From the NCBI GenBank assembly GCA_003049485.1, contig PYST01000016.1:124434-188433 (forward strand): 64,000 nt of DNA, in the 5' to 3' direction. Below the pieces are notes generated by a model, which saw only the letters and a program-made list of their open reading frames with translations, was not told where the DNA came from and did not search any database. The translations under genes were made by a program, and so were the position numbers. Below, piece after piece: positions 34,101-44,906 of this stretch (position 1 is its first letter; each line of letters begins with the position of its first letter). This DNA is from Ophioceras dolichostomum. Lineage: Eukaryota; Ascomycota; Sordariomycetes; Magnaporthales; Ophioceraceae.

Positions 34101-35817
34101 GCCGGCCGCCGTGGTGCAGCGAGCCGCCGTCTACAACTTCCACAACCGGCTACTGCAGCTCCACACGGTCGTGCTGCTCGGTCGGCCGTTCGTCCTCTAC
34201 GACCTGGGCAGTTCCGGATCGGAAAGTTCGGACGGCAGGCACCCGGGCGGAGGCTCTTCTTCCCTTCCGCCACTGCCTGCGGAAGCTGTACCCCTGGTCA
34301 GGGACTGCGTGAGGGCTGCATACCGGTCGATAGACCTGAGCACCAGGGTAATGGAGCAGGGATACCTGCCCCAGCGTAACCCCTTCGCCATGTATGTACC
34401 CGATCCGTACTCCAGCTCTCCCGCTCTCACGCTAACCGCCAACCGCTAACCGCAAACCGCTAACCGCTTACCGCTCACCGCCGCCCCCTTTCCCTAGATA
34501 CTTCCTCTTCTCTGCAGCCCTTATCGTGATCGGCCAAGATAACCCGTCGAGAAGATTCAGAGATTCCGGGGACCAATTCCTCGACGGCACCTTGCGGGGG
34601 GCGAAGATGCGCGACGTGTAAGACTTCCCCTTCCCATATTTCATTCGTAGGTTTTTACATCTACCTATAGAATAACGTGCTAACTGTGGATTCGTGGCAG
34701 ACTCGCACTTTTCAAGTACTTCTCCCAGTCCGACCCCCAAGGCACGCATCTCCACGAGTTGCTCAGGTATCTCTGTACGCAATGCAGATCCACTGAGCTC
34801 AGCAGCTTAGCAGGCGAGACTGAGACCCATGGACGTGGGACGGTGGTCCTCCCCAGCAGGGTGCCGTCTTCTTCTCCACGACAAACCCTTCTGCCTCCTC
34901 CACCTCGCAGTGATGGACCGCAAGGGAATGTCTTTGGGGAGGGCCCCCCGGCCAAGGCAGGAGGGAGCTTCAGCAGGCACGACGACGTCCCTGGCCCGGT
35001 GATCATCCTTCCTCCTCCCATGAGCAGGGCCTCCAGCGTGAGCAATACCGTAACTGCCTCGGCCTCGCCCTCACCAAGACGGCTTCCTTCAGAACGGCCT
35101 TCGTACTGACCACCAGGGGGTTCACCCTTCCACCAGGCCCTTCACCAAGCTCTCCACCAGGCCGGCCCTCCCTACGCAGCAACGTTCAACGGCCCACTAC
35201 CTCCCGCGGCATCCATTATCGGTCCACTACCCGCCGCGTCAGACCTCATGGGTCAACTCGGCAATACTGATGCGAAGCCTCCTCACCTTATCGACCCTCG
35301 CAGGGGGAGCACGCCTCGTTTCAAGGAGTCGAGAGAGTCCTCCCCGACCGAAGGAGTAGTTCCCTGGCCGTCTGCCCTCGACGGAGGAACAGGCTATCTC
35401 CCCGATGCCACCACTACTACTGGCAGCTCCATCATCGTCCACCACCCGAGATCTTCCGAGACTACTACACCGGTCGACAATAGAATGGTCAACAACTCAA
35501 GAATCGAAGTCAAATTGCCGCCTTCTCCTCCGCCGCCACCCCCGGTCGGCCTTCTCCCTCCCGACGCCATGACCATGGCGCAAGGGAGACGCTTCAGCTA
35601 CCACCCCCAACAGCAGCCAGGTCTCCCCGCAAACACGTACCAACAACGGCATCCGATGCCGGCGCTGGCGCCGGTGGGACTGATGCCGACTCAACCGCCG
35701 CCGCCAGATCCGTGGACCGCCGGCTCGCTCAGGCGGATGTCGGCCCCTGTGCATGGCAACATGGCGCCGTATGGCGGAGTGTTTGAGCCTGGTGATGTGG
35801 AGATGACCTACGGCTAG
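31144..35817 (+). CDS. Zn(II)2Cys6 transcription factor with fungal-specific transcription factor domain
   Basis: Nuclear DNA-binding regulator; target genes unknown. Proposed exons: 31144-31224, 31837-32659, 32756-32955, 33064-33373, 33479-34391, 34498-34617, 34701-35037, 35137-35817 (1154 aa); all joins keep frame. The zinc cluster is split by intron 1 (612 nt): CQFCKTRKQK on exon 1 and CNGKSPCSLCLKKKNAHNC on exon 2, spacing CX2CX6CX5CX2CX8C. A Ser/Pro/Ala-rich linker follows. The fungal-trans region runs through exons 3-6, with landmarks FFINTHGLVHVFEERS, RRNAAYEYLGKAGWLAQRLG, WCSVIVLDRFIAAQLGRP and AIYFLFSAALIVIG. The tail is Pro/Ser-rich. Intron 7 (GTGAGC donor, TACTGAC branch, CCACCAG acceptor) removes an in-frame TGA at 35107. 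Start ATG lies in CGACATCATG and opens directly into the basic pre-cluster stretch. The gene converges on the dioxygenase gene, which it might control (inference). Confidence 0.88.
34431..34483. repeat. CTAACCG heptamer array in transcription-factor intron 5
   Basis: About seven imperfect units of GCTAACC/GCAAACC/GCTTACC/GCTCACC fill most of intron 34392-34497. Several units match the fungal branch-site consensus CTRAC, so the intron has multiple possible branch points just before the CCCTAG acceptor. Confidence 0.85.
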
Positions 35818-36567
35818 GTTCCTCTCAGTCCACCACCACTTCTATGCTTCTTCTCGCGTAATTTTTCCTCATTCTTCGTATTTTAGGTCGGACCCGGTTC
35901 CATGTTTTACCTACCACGAATGCCTCTCTTTTGACACCTTCTGTCCCGCGTAGCCGCTATTCGTTTCTCTCGTCTTCCCATTCTCAACCTATCTTTATCT
36001 AATGGTTACTATCTGGAGGAGAGCTCTTGGAGGAGGGCGCTTGAGTTCAATCGGCGATGGATGGGAATGATTTGTTTTCTATTAGCGTACGCTTGTTTCT
36101 TATGTTCTGCCTGCTCCCGTTCTGATGGATTTTTCGTCGGGCCGGTATAATTCGAAATGTGACCGAGAGCGATGGACAGTTGAATAAGGAGGTGTCGGAT
36201 GGATTGATGAAGGGATGGATGCCCTGCTGCCATGACCGGTGCCGGTAGCTCTTGTTTCACGAATCACACGGAATTCAAGTCCTTCAATGTCGAGAGGACT
36301 GACAGAAAATGGAAAGCGACAAAAAAAAGGGGGGGGTGAAGGAGAGGACGGGGGCTGAGGGGATCCGTCAAAAGGCACATCTGCTTGAAAGAGATTCCCG
36401 TTGGCTCAATGCCCTCCAGTGTAAACTCCTCATTTTCGCATGGGGTACTACTGTATATGTTTGCCGCTAGGCAGGAAAATTTGTCTGAGAATTTCTCGAA
36501 ACCGCTGAAAGATTCGCAAGATCTCGCCCGAACTCCCCTTCCCCCCNNNNNNNNNNNNNNNNNNNNN

Positions 36568-36600
<33 letters not shown>

Positions 36601-36731
36601 ATTTTTTTTCGTCTGTCTGAATTTTCCCCCCTGGTCGTCAAACCCGAGAAAAGCATCGCAAAGCAATCATACATAAGGATACGTAGGTATAAAAGCCGGT
36701 CTGCACCCTCGGTGCTTTTCTGCTATCGCCC
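35818..36731. other. Convergent intergenic region with poly-C tract and assembly gap
   Basis: The 3' ends of the transcription-factor gene (+) and dioxygenase gene (-) face each other across 0.9 kb. It contains a G run near 36330, a long C tract interrupted by undetermined bases at 36547-36567, and a T8 run. No gene is supported. Confidence 0.7.
36547..36567. other. Assembly gap (21 N) inside a poly-C tract
   Basis: Undetermined bases are flanked by six C on the left and 33 C on the right (36568-36600), followed by ATTTTTTTT. The true homopolymer length is unknown. Confidence 0.98.
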
Positions 36732-38051
36732 TCATAATCCCATCTCAGGCACCAACACGAAATCGAACTTGAGCTGATAATGCACCTCCTGCCCATTGGC
36801 GAGCACCTTCTCCTTCTTGACGTCAGCGACAAGCTCCTCCTTAACGGCGAACACGGCGTCTTTCCCACCACCCCCCTCGCACTCCGCCCGGTTGAACACC
36901 TGCGTCGTGAGCGTCCTGTGTTTCGGTGAGGAGACGATGAAGTGGATGTGCGCGGGCCTGTCGCCGTCCCGGTCGAGCAGGCCGAGCAGGTCGCCGGCGG
37001 GCCCGTCGCGCGGGATGGGGTAGGGCGTGGGCAGGATGCAGACGAGCGAGAAGGCGCCCGAGGCGTCGGTCTCGAAGCGGCCGCGGAGGTTGGCGATGTT
37101 CTGCGTGGAAGGGTCCTGCTGGCTGTAGAGGCCATTGGGCGCGCACTGCCAGACGTCGACGGTCGCGGAGGGGATCGGATCTCCGGGGGCGATGGGCGAA
37201 GATGAAGGAGAACAAGAAGAGGGAGACAGGCCGGAAGAGAGGACGCGGCCGGTCATGAGGACTGTGGTGGACTTCGCTTCGTCGAGCCATGATGCGGGGG
37301 ATGACACCTGGTCCGTCAGGAGGATTGGGTCGAGGATGGAGGCGCCGAGGGGGCGGAGGGGCATGTTGGGGATGTAGAAGGGGCCCAGGATGGCGGACGG
37401 CGTGGGCGTGAGGGCATGGTCGGCCGCAGCGGCGGCGGCGGTGGCGGCCGCGGAGAGGGCCTGCCAGGCGGCGTCGTCGACGAGGGACTCGACGCCGAGG
37501 ATGTCGAAGACGAGCAGCAGCTCGTTGCGGGTCGGGGTGGACCACTTGCAGATCCGGATGAGGAAGCGGATGGCGGCTTCGACCTGGTCCGGCGTGAGGT
37601 TCGCTTCGGAGAGGAAGGCGTGCAGGTGTCGTTGCAGGAGCGCGTCGGGGGCCTCGAGGCGTGGTGAAGACTGCGAGCTGCTGCCTAGGCCTGTGCCGGA
37701 GGAGGAGGGTTCCTCTGCCGCTCTATTCACGGCCCCGCTGAGGATGGCGGTCCATGTTTGAATGTCGGGGCTGACCCCGGCGCAGTCCTGGCCCGCCTTG
37801 ATGACCAAGTCCAGAAACGCGAGGAACTGGCTCGGCGTGAACTTGAGCTCGCCGAAGCAGGCGTGGAGGTGCCGAATCGCGATGGATAGGGTCGCTTTGT
37901 AGCGTGGATCGGCGCCGGGGCCTGTCGCGTTGACGACCATCCGAGTGAAGAGCTCTCTCGAGGTGATGGTCCCCGACGACAACGACGTAGATGTCTCATC
38001 AACCATGGCACCGGTGACTGCAGGGGGGGTGGGATTGGATTGGTGTGCCAT
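36732..38051 (-). CDS. Intradiol ring-cleavage dioxygenase (catechol/hydroxyquinol 1,2-dioxygenase family)
   Basis: Cleaves the ring of catechol-type aromatics between the two hydroxyls with non-haem Fe(III), giving muconate or maleylacetate-type acids; likely cytosolic. Single exon, 439 aa. All four iron ligands are visible: Tyr309 (APNGLYSQQD), Tyr344 (LPTPYPIPRDG), His368 and His370 (DRPAHIHF). The linker into the catalytic domain reads TPSAILGPFYIPNMP, typical of the family. At 439 aa it is longer than the usual 290-330. Part of the excess is a second copy of the N-terminal helical unit (RHLHACFGELKFTPSQF at 60-76 and RHLHAFLSEANLTPDQV at 141-157); part is an Ala run (about 201-210) and a Ser/Pro loop (272-290). 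Exact substrate cannot be read from sequence. Next to an OPT transporter on the same strand and a zinc-cluster regulator in convergent orientation. Confidence 0.9.
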   Translation of the reverse strand: MAHQSNPTPPAVTGAMVDETSTSLSSGTITSRELFTRMVVNATGPGADPRYKATLSIAIRHLHACFGELKFTPSQFLAFLDLVIKAGQDCAGVSPDIQTWTAILSGAVNRAAEEPSSSGTGLGSSSQSSPRLEAPDALLQRHLHAFLSEANLTPDQVEAAIRFLIRICKWSTPTRNELLLVFDILGVESLVDDAAWQALSAAATAAAAAADHALTPTPSAILGPFYIPNMPLRPLGASILDPILLTDQVSSPASWLDEAKSTTVLMTGRVLSSGLSPSSCSPSSSPIAPGDPIPSATVDVWQCAPNGLYSQQDPSTQNIANLRGRFETDASGAFSLVCILPTPYPIPRDGPAGDLLGLLDRDGDRPAHIHFIVSSPKHRTLTTQVFNRAECEGGGGKDAVFAVKEELVADVKKEKVLANGQEVHYQLKFDFVLVPEMGL

Positions 38052-38944
38052 GGCTGGCTGGCTGGCTCGTGATCGGTGTCAAAAGGGAAGTGACAACAGA
38101 GAAAGAAAAGAGGAAAACAGAGGACGGGTTCGTGAGAGTGCTTTTATGCCTCCTCGGAGTTGACTCACCCCTAGATGAATCACTACCCCCATGGCAGAAA
38201 AAGAAACAAAAGAAACAGAAATGGTTCAGTAGGCAAGTGAATTGGGGATATAGCGGTTTGTGAGTGGCCAGCTTGGACACGCTAGCTGACCGGGTTGCCT
38301 TGTCACGGCCCCCTCAAAGGCTCAAAGCAGGGCATAGGCGACCACATGGTGCAAGGGAGGCTGTGACACAAAGAGCTCGCCTGATCAAAAGAAAAGGAAC
38401 AGCTCACTCCTCCAGGGATACATGGGGGTTTGGTCTTGACCTTGTGCGAGGTTCTGATAGCCCTAGCTAGCTAGATATCTATCCCTGCATTGGCGGGGAA
38501 CGTCCGAGACCTTGGACTAGCTGAAAGACGTCCCCTGTCCCATCCCCTGTCTCATCCCCTCATCTCCGGTATAAGAAGAAAGGGGCCACATTCGCCGTAG
38601 GAAAGAAATACGCTCACTCTTAATCAGTACCTAGCTACCTAGTACAATAGTAGTAACATTTGTGAACAAAAAAGGATAAGCTAAATAAGATCCCTGCTCC
38701 GGCGCCAAAACTACCCCAACACCAATCGATCGCCCCACCCACTAAGCGCGCACGCACGCCAGTCCGTCTGTAGCATGTAGATAGCATATACTACTAGTAA
38801 AGAGAAAAAAGATGGAATACAAAAAAAGGGTTGGGTGGGTAGGTAGGTAGGTAGAGAGGCTGTTACAGCCTAACCCTACTCGCAGAAACCACACCACACC
38901 AGTCGCAAGGAGTCTCGTCGCAACAAAACGCAAAACATCATCTC
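38052..38944. other. Intergenic region between OPT transporter stop and dioxygenase start
   Basis: Both neighbours are on the minus strand. The left part is the transporter trailer with a GGTA repeat at 38835-38854; the right part is the dioxygenase promoter. No gene is supported. Confidence 0.65.
38835..38854. repeat. GGTA microsatellite downstream of OPT gene
   Basis: Four to five GGTA units; one of several GGTAGGTA/TACCTACC clusters scattered through the window's non-coding DNA. Confidence 0.8.
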
Positions 38945-41908
38945 TTACCACGACGCCGGGCCGAACTTCTGTCCCTCGACGACGTGGTTCCGCACAGCAG
39001 TGTCCTGGAAGTCCATCGTCGTCTGCACGACCGAGTTCCCCCACCAGTCGGGCGGGTTGATGTTGTTGAGCGTGAATGCGAAGAAGATGACTAGCGTGCA
39101 CAGCGCCAGCCCCAGGTCCAGACCGGAAGCCGTCAGGAAGTTCAGCCGGCTCCACCAGTTGAAGTGGCGCTTGCGGATCAGGTACTGGAACAGGAAGCCC
39201 ACGATGCCCCACGACAGGTAGTTCAGCGGGGACGCGGGCGGGATCGCCCCCGCGCCTCCGAAGACGAGGGGCGCCATCAGGTACTTCACGGGGCTCTTTG
39301 GCCAGCGCTTCGCGGCGAAGTAGACGATCACGGGTACCACGGCCCCGACGCCGAAGAATATGAAGAGGCCCTGGTAGATCTGACCCGGGGAGAACATCCT
39401 GGCGGGGCCGATGAGGCCCCAGATGACTGACGCCGAGAAGAAGACTCGCCCTCCGGGGCAGGTGAAGCGCTCCGGCTGAGTCGGCGTGCAGACGCCGTCG
39501 ATGTTGCGGAGGGCGAAGTTGAGGACGGCGATCTGGATGAAGCAGGAGAAGGTCGTGGCCACGACCTGGGACATGAACATGGTGCGCGGGGGGATCTTCA
39601 TGTAGTGGCCGAACTTGAGGTCTGAGACGAAGCTGAGGGATTGGGACATGGTGATGTAGCCGAATGTTTTGAAGCTGTTGGTTGTTGCGGAGAAAACACG
39701 TTAGTGAAATCAAGTTGAGGAAATAGAATACACATGCCTAAAAATGGGTAGGGGAGGGAAATATATATGTGAAAGAGAGAGAAAGAAAGATAACTAACAT
39801 CATAAGCGCCAGGGGCCTCCCTGGCTGGATGTAACCGTACACAAACTCGGTCAACACGTTTAGGCCGATCTGGTTGTTCGTGACGGCCTGTATGATGCCG
39901 ATGGGCAGCGCGAAGCCGAACGAGATGGCGACGGCCAGCAGGAACGACCACCAGGTCAGGTTGGTCGGGTAGCCCAGCACGGTGGCGAAGCCCAGGGCGA
40001 GCATGAGGGCGAAGAGGCTCATGTACCACCATGTGGGCGCCTCCGGGTACCTGCGCATCATCTTCATGTGCACGTCCTCCTGCTCGGTCGACGCGTTCTT
40101 GTACTGCCTCCAGATCATCTTGCGGTGGTGCAGCCACGTGTAGACGACCAGGGACGCGATGGCCGCGAACGAGAGGCCGTACGAGATGGCGAAGGTCGTG
40201 CTGATGAACAGGGGGGAGTACGCCGCGTACTCGGCCTCGTTGAGCGTGAACTCGGGCGTGAGGATGCGCGAGACGTTGTAGGTCGAGCCGGTGTTGTCGT
40301 ACGTGCTAGAGTCGCTCATGGGCAGGAAGTCGGCGTACCACACTCCCGTGTAGTGCAGGCCCGAGGCGAGGACGATGAAGAAGACCACGATGCCGATTAG
40401 GGTGTTTGCGATGGCGTGCCTTTTTGTTGTTTGGTTTGGGTGGTGGGTTAGTTTTACAGAGATTTAACAACAAGAGTCAAGAGGAGGTTGAGTTGGGTCG
40501 GGTACACAGAGGGTCGGTCAGAGTGGAAGGATGATGGATAAACTTACCACGGCGGAATCAGGGGAGATCCAATGAATCCGACAATCTGTGACCAGTCAAA
40601 AGTAATCGGCAAGATGGACAGGCCCGTCACGCCTCCGAACAGCTGATTCACCACCGGGTTCTGCGGCGCGATCCAGGTGGCGAAGGCGAACACGCTCAGG
40701 AACTGGGCCAAGAAGCCCGGGATGAAGTAGTACACGAACGAGCACAGGGTGATGAGGCCGAACCACCTGTAGCGCGGCATCGAGCCGCCGATGATGGACG
40801 GGTCCTTGGGCGGTGGCTTCTCGTACATGGCGTTCATTAGCGTGACCGAGACCAGGTTCCCCGGCCAGATCATCGAGGCCGGGTACACGAGGAACTTGCG
40901 CATCATGCCCGCGATGCCGTAGCCCAGCGACTGGGTCGAGATGGTGAGCAGCAGCTGGAAGGGGATGCCGAAGTCCTGCTTGTAGAAGATGACCTGGGCC
41001 AGGATGATGTCGGTGGCGTATGCCACGGAGAACGAGACGCTGGCCATGACCACGATGATCGAGTGCTCCTTGATGTTGAACGGGCCCGGGTTCAGGCTCC
41101 AGGGGATGCCGAAGAAGGAGAACTTGCGGGAGGGCATCACCTTGGCCCAGCCGTGGCCGATGGGCCAGGCGATGATCTGGGCGATCAGGGCGCCGAGCCC
41201 GATGGACGGCGAGCGCAGCGAGAACAGCGTGTTCATGGAGGCGCCGACCACGACCAGCACGAGGCCGATGGTCCAGGCGCGCACGGTGTTGCATGGCAGG
41301 TCCTCGTCGTAGTTGCGCACGGCGGCGCGCACCTCTGGGTACGGCGAGTCCTCCTGGGCCGCGTCGTCGAGCTCCTTGAGCGCCGCGGCCGTCTCGGCGT
41401 CGTCGTCGAGGCTGCTCAGGCTGCGGCCGCGCAGCGCGCTGCTGGTGTACTCCTCGGGCAGGTTCGGATCTAGCAGGAGCTCGTACTCTGAGCCTTCCTC
41501 ATCACCGGCGGCGCCCTCGGCGTCCCCGTAGAAGGGGGTTCGGGAGCTGGACTCACCCCACATGGAGAGGCGGTGCTTCAGGTCGTCCACAGGGCTCATC
41601 TGCTTCACCAGGGTGCTGGACCGGCGGTCGTCCTCCACCGCCTCCTCCTTATCCTTGAGAGAAGAAGAGGAAGCGAAGGAGCCGTCCTGTACCGATGCGC
41701 TGGCACCGCTGAAGCGCGAGATCACTGTGTCGCCGTCGTGCAAGCCGCTCACCTCTCGCCCACTGACATCCACCGACGTCTTCAGGTCCCAGTCACGATC
41801 GTCTTTTCCGAGATCCACCATCGCCACCGACGAGGGAGCCGTACCGGACGACTCCCCATTCGGTGGGGGTGGTGGTGTTGGTGATGCTGATGACGTTGGT
41901 GGTGCCAT
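38945..41908 (-). CDS. OPT-family oligopeptide transporter (Isp4/Opt1-like)
   Basis: Proton-coupled importer of tetra/pentapeptides or glutathione, plasma membrane. Proposed exons: 41908-40548, 40419-39799 and 39674-38945 (903 aa). Intron 1: GTAAGT/AAAAAG, phase 2; intron 2: GTTAGT/CAACAG with branch CACTAAC, phase 2. Joins give IPPW-HAIANTLIGIV and RPLALM-IFKTFGYITM, both continuous with the family. The cytosolic N terminus (about 1-190) is Ser/Asp/Glu-rich. The OPT signature SPYPEVRAAVRNYDEDLPC, the NTLFSLRSPSIGLG stretch and the second signature KIPPRTMFMSQVVA are all present. Many hydrophobic segments (roughly 12-14) follow. Length agrees with the family (750-900). Lies upstream-to-downstream tandem with the dioxygenase gene, and diverges from the ketoacyl synthase gene across 3 kb. 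Confidence 0.93.
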
Positions 41909-42296
41909 ATCTTAAGAAACTCTTTTTTTCTTCTTCTTTTTTCGTTGCGTGTTATACAACACGACGAAAGAATAGGAAAGCAAAAAAGGTTAATGGACAC
42001 TCGGCCAACACAACACAACAGCAGCAGCAACCGGATCAACGATCTAAGAGCAGGAAACCCTGAAGGCGCCGCATGGATGGGCAGCGGGATCTATATGTGG
42101 GATGGGGGGTGCGTGTGTGGTGTTTCTTGTTCCACACAGCCCAGTCCAGTCCAGTCCCGTCCAGCCCAGTCCAAACCCAATTCCAATGCAAAGGCAAAGC
42201 CCAGACTGTCTGGTCTTTCCCGTCCAACCAAGTCCTTGTCCGTTTACCCCCCTCTCTCCTCTCTCCGCTCTCTCCTCTCTCTATGTCCACTTGCTC

Positions 42297-42368
42297 GCTT
42301 GCCCGCTTGCCCGCTTGCCCGCTTGCCCGCTTGCCCGCTTGCCCGCTTGCCCGCTTGCCCGCTTGCCC
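42297..42368. repeat. Nine perfect tandem copies of GCTTGCCC
   Basis: A 72-bp array of an 8-bp unit with no mismatches, about 390 bp upstream of the OPT start codon. An 8-bp period shifts frame every unit and gives open frames on the plus strand; it is not coding. Confidence 0.95.
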
Positions 42369-43114
42369 TCTCTACTGGGTACGGGCGACTCTGCAGGAAG
42401 TCAGGAAAATAGACTCGGGCAACCCTTGCGTGCCGGCCGAGATCAGGTTAAGCTTCCGCAAACTCTCAGACGTACATGAAGCACGCAAGCACAGAAGAGA
42501 GTTCGCGGCCGCCGATAAGAACCTGAGTTGGGATTCGTCTTTCCCGTCGGCACGCACGCAACGACTCTCGCAACTACTTCCTTTCCTCCTCTCTCTCTAT
42601 CTCTCTCTATGCCCTTCCAACCAGCGAGCGAGCCGGGCAAAATGCTTGAACGCTTAACCTCCTCACCCGAACACTTTTGGGGGCGCCTGAGGTTGAAGCG
42701 TTGCAAACACGGGACACCAGGGTGTAGGCCTGGCTGCCCGTCTATGCCGTGATGTGAATCGCTTCTTCACCCACCCCCATGCCAAGACGAGACTCGAGAG
42801 TCAGGAGTCCAGTCCAAACCCCTGGGTACCTCAGGTACCAATTTTCGAGGGGGAAGGGCAAGGCACCTAGGAGGTGATGCGATCGAACGAGCACCCTGAC
42901 GTGATCTAAGCGATAGAAGGTTGCGAGGGTGGGCGCCCGAGGTGGCGTCGGGTCGGGAACGAGGAAAGAGATGTTCCGTGCGGGAGGGAGGGATGGGCGG
43001 GCGTGCGTGATAGGGCAATGGCGCTAAGAGCGCATGAAAAGCGTGGGGTGCAGTGATGATGCGTTGAACCCAGAGAGGAGGCTCAAAGCATCCCGAGAGG
43101 TTCCCAGACACTCA

Positions 43115-43146
43115 ACACACACACACACACACACACACATACACAC
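43115..43146. repeat. CA dinucleotide microsatellite
   Basis: About 13 uninterrupted CA units, a single T interruption, then three more. Non-coding. Confidence 0.9.
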
Positions 43147-44906
43147 AAGAGATAAGGGTGGGAGCGTTTGTGTGTGTGAAGCCCTTTCCTCGCCTGGAGG
43201 ATCAATGCGCCGGGGCGGCGGGCGGCTGTTACTTGTCGTCCGGATGTGTGTGGCTGACTTGGTTCGAAACAACGCCCGACGCCAGATATGCATACAACCT
43301 TTTTCCTAATTGGCAGGACCCGGAAAGGGAACAAGGGCTTCCAGATCGAAAGATAAGAACGAAAGAGGAAAGGACGTCAGAAACAAGAGAGGGTACTCGA
43401 GGGAGGGTGATAGAGAGAACCGCAGATCTCTATCCCGACCCTGAAACCAACGTGCGGCGCAGCTCCCGAGGTACGGAGCTGGAGCGGCGATCTTTTGGAG
43501 AAGTAAAAAAGATGGGATGAATATGGAGGAAGACCGGAGGGCCAAGGGAAAGACCCTGAAAGTCAAGTTTTGCCTTCGATGTCGTGGTCGTGGTTGTTTA
43601 AGTCGCGACTAAAGAAGGGATGGCTCGATGGGCTCTTTGTTCGCCGTGGTAATGCGGTAGGGATATGCTGGAGAGATCCGTCCACCCCGTCCACCAAGTC
43701 CAAGGAAACAGCCCAGCTAATGCCTCAGGTTGTTTGTTCCGGACAAGAGAAACAGTAGAGAAACTGAAAAAGAAGAAAGTCTCTTATCAGCGGTCGTCGG
43801 CAATTTGAAATCTAGCAATTGACGAATGGGAGGGCGACGACGCTGCTCTCGATATCTGAAACGCGGGCCCCTAGAGGAAACCTTTTCAGAGTGTTTGCGT
43901 GCTTTCCCCAGATTCTGAGTGCTCAAAAGATGTCGTGACTCGGGCCATCAAATACCCAGAAGAGAATTGGCGCCGGTCCTACGGCTTAGGACGCCATCTT
44001 TGCACATGCCACTTGTCAGGGTGAGAGAGTAGTAAGATCCCGAACATCTGAGGGTTGAAGATAAGAGGGCCAAAGAGGGCCAGCTGTGGTTGAAGGGATG
44101 CGATGCAAGGGGTTTGCCGCTACCAATTGAGCCCGTGACAGAGACGAATTGGGCCTAGCAGAACGTGTAAGGTGGCCCTAATTTTAGAGCCAAGCACGAC
44201 TGGAATTGAATAACGAATTATTGAAAAATGTCTAGCTTGTGCGCAGAAGGAGAAAACCTTACATATCGCAATGAGGTCGCAGACACAGTAAGCAAGCAGC
44301 ATTGAACAAAGCCTCAATTCTCGTGCTGTATGCTCAGTTCGACAACGTGGCCGTGGCAGGGCAGCAGTGGTTGTGGTTAGTGGGCACCCACCCACGACCC
44401 AGCGAGCATAGACGGGTCCAGACCAATCGCTGGTCCCAATTGCTGGTCCCCTGTAGGCTTGGCGGAATGTGACAACCAGGCGTGCGGGAAGGAAGACGTA
44501 CCCCTGCTTGCTCTGCCGTTTCGCGGCGCGGCTCAACTCCTAGAGAGGAAAGCGGCTAGACCTAAACAATAATAACCGAAACCCCGAGCTTCCTTTGTCA
44601 GTTGTCACTCCCATCTCGTCGTGAGACGATACTACCTCTACTCCATTCTGGATCATCTGAATTGGTCGATGAAAGCCATTGAGACCAGAACCCGGCTGCT
44701 ATTCAATTTTTTTGCTTCTTTTCATTCTCCTACGCTCTGACTTAAAAGGGAACAGCTATTTTGCGTGAATAGCCCTAGGCTAGGACTTTTCAGCCTTTGA
44801 TCAGAAAGTAAGAAAAGAAACACGGGGCAAAAACCGGAAAGGGGTTCGACCCGCGATGAGCCGCCAGGGCCGAATCATGCGTTGGTGCTGATCAGGCAAG
44901 CCACAA

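Larger units (their letters stand above)
41909..44906. other. Divergent intergenic region between OPT and ketoacyl-synthase genes
   Basis: The two promoters lie in 3 kb of non-coding DNA. It holds a CCAGT-type repeat (about 42140-42175), CT-rich stretches, nine perfect GCTTGCCC units (42297-42368) and a CA dinucleotide run (43115-43146). Open frames here arise from the repeats and have no domain. Confidence 0.6.

Noticed and set aside
35107..35109. Stop-codon readthrough in the transcription factor
   Set aside because: An intron with good donor, branch and acceptor signals removes the TGA in frame, which is the simpler explanation.
42297..42368. CRISPR-like array
   Set aside because: The units are contiguous 8-mers with no spacers, and the organism is a fungus.
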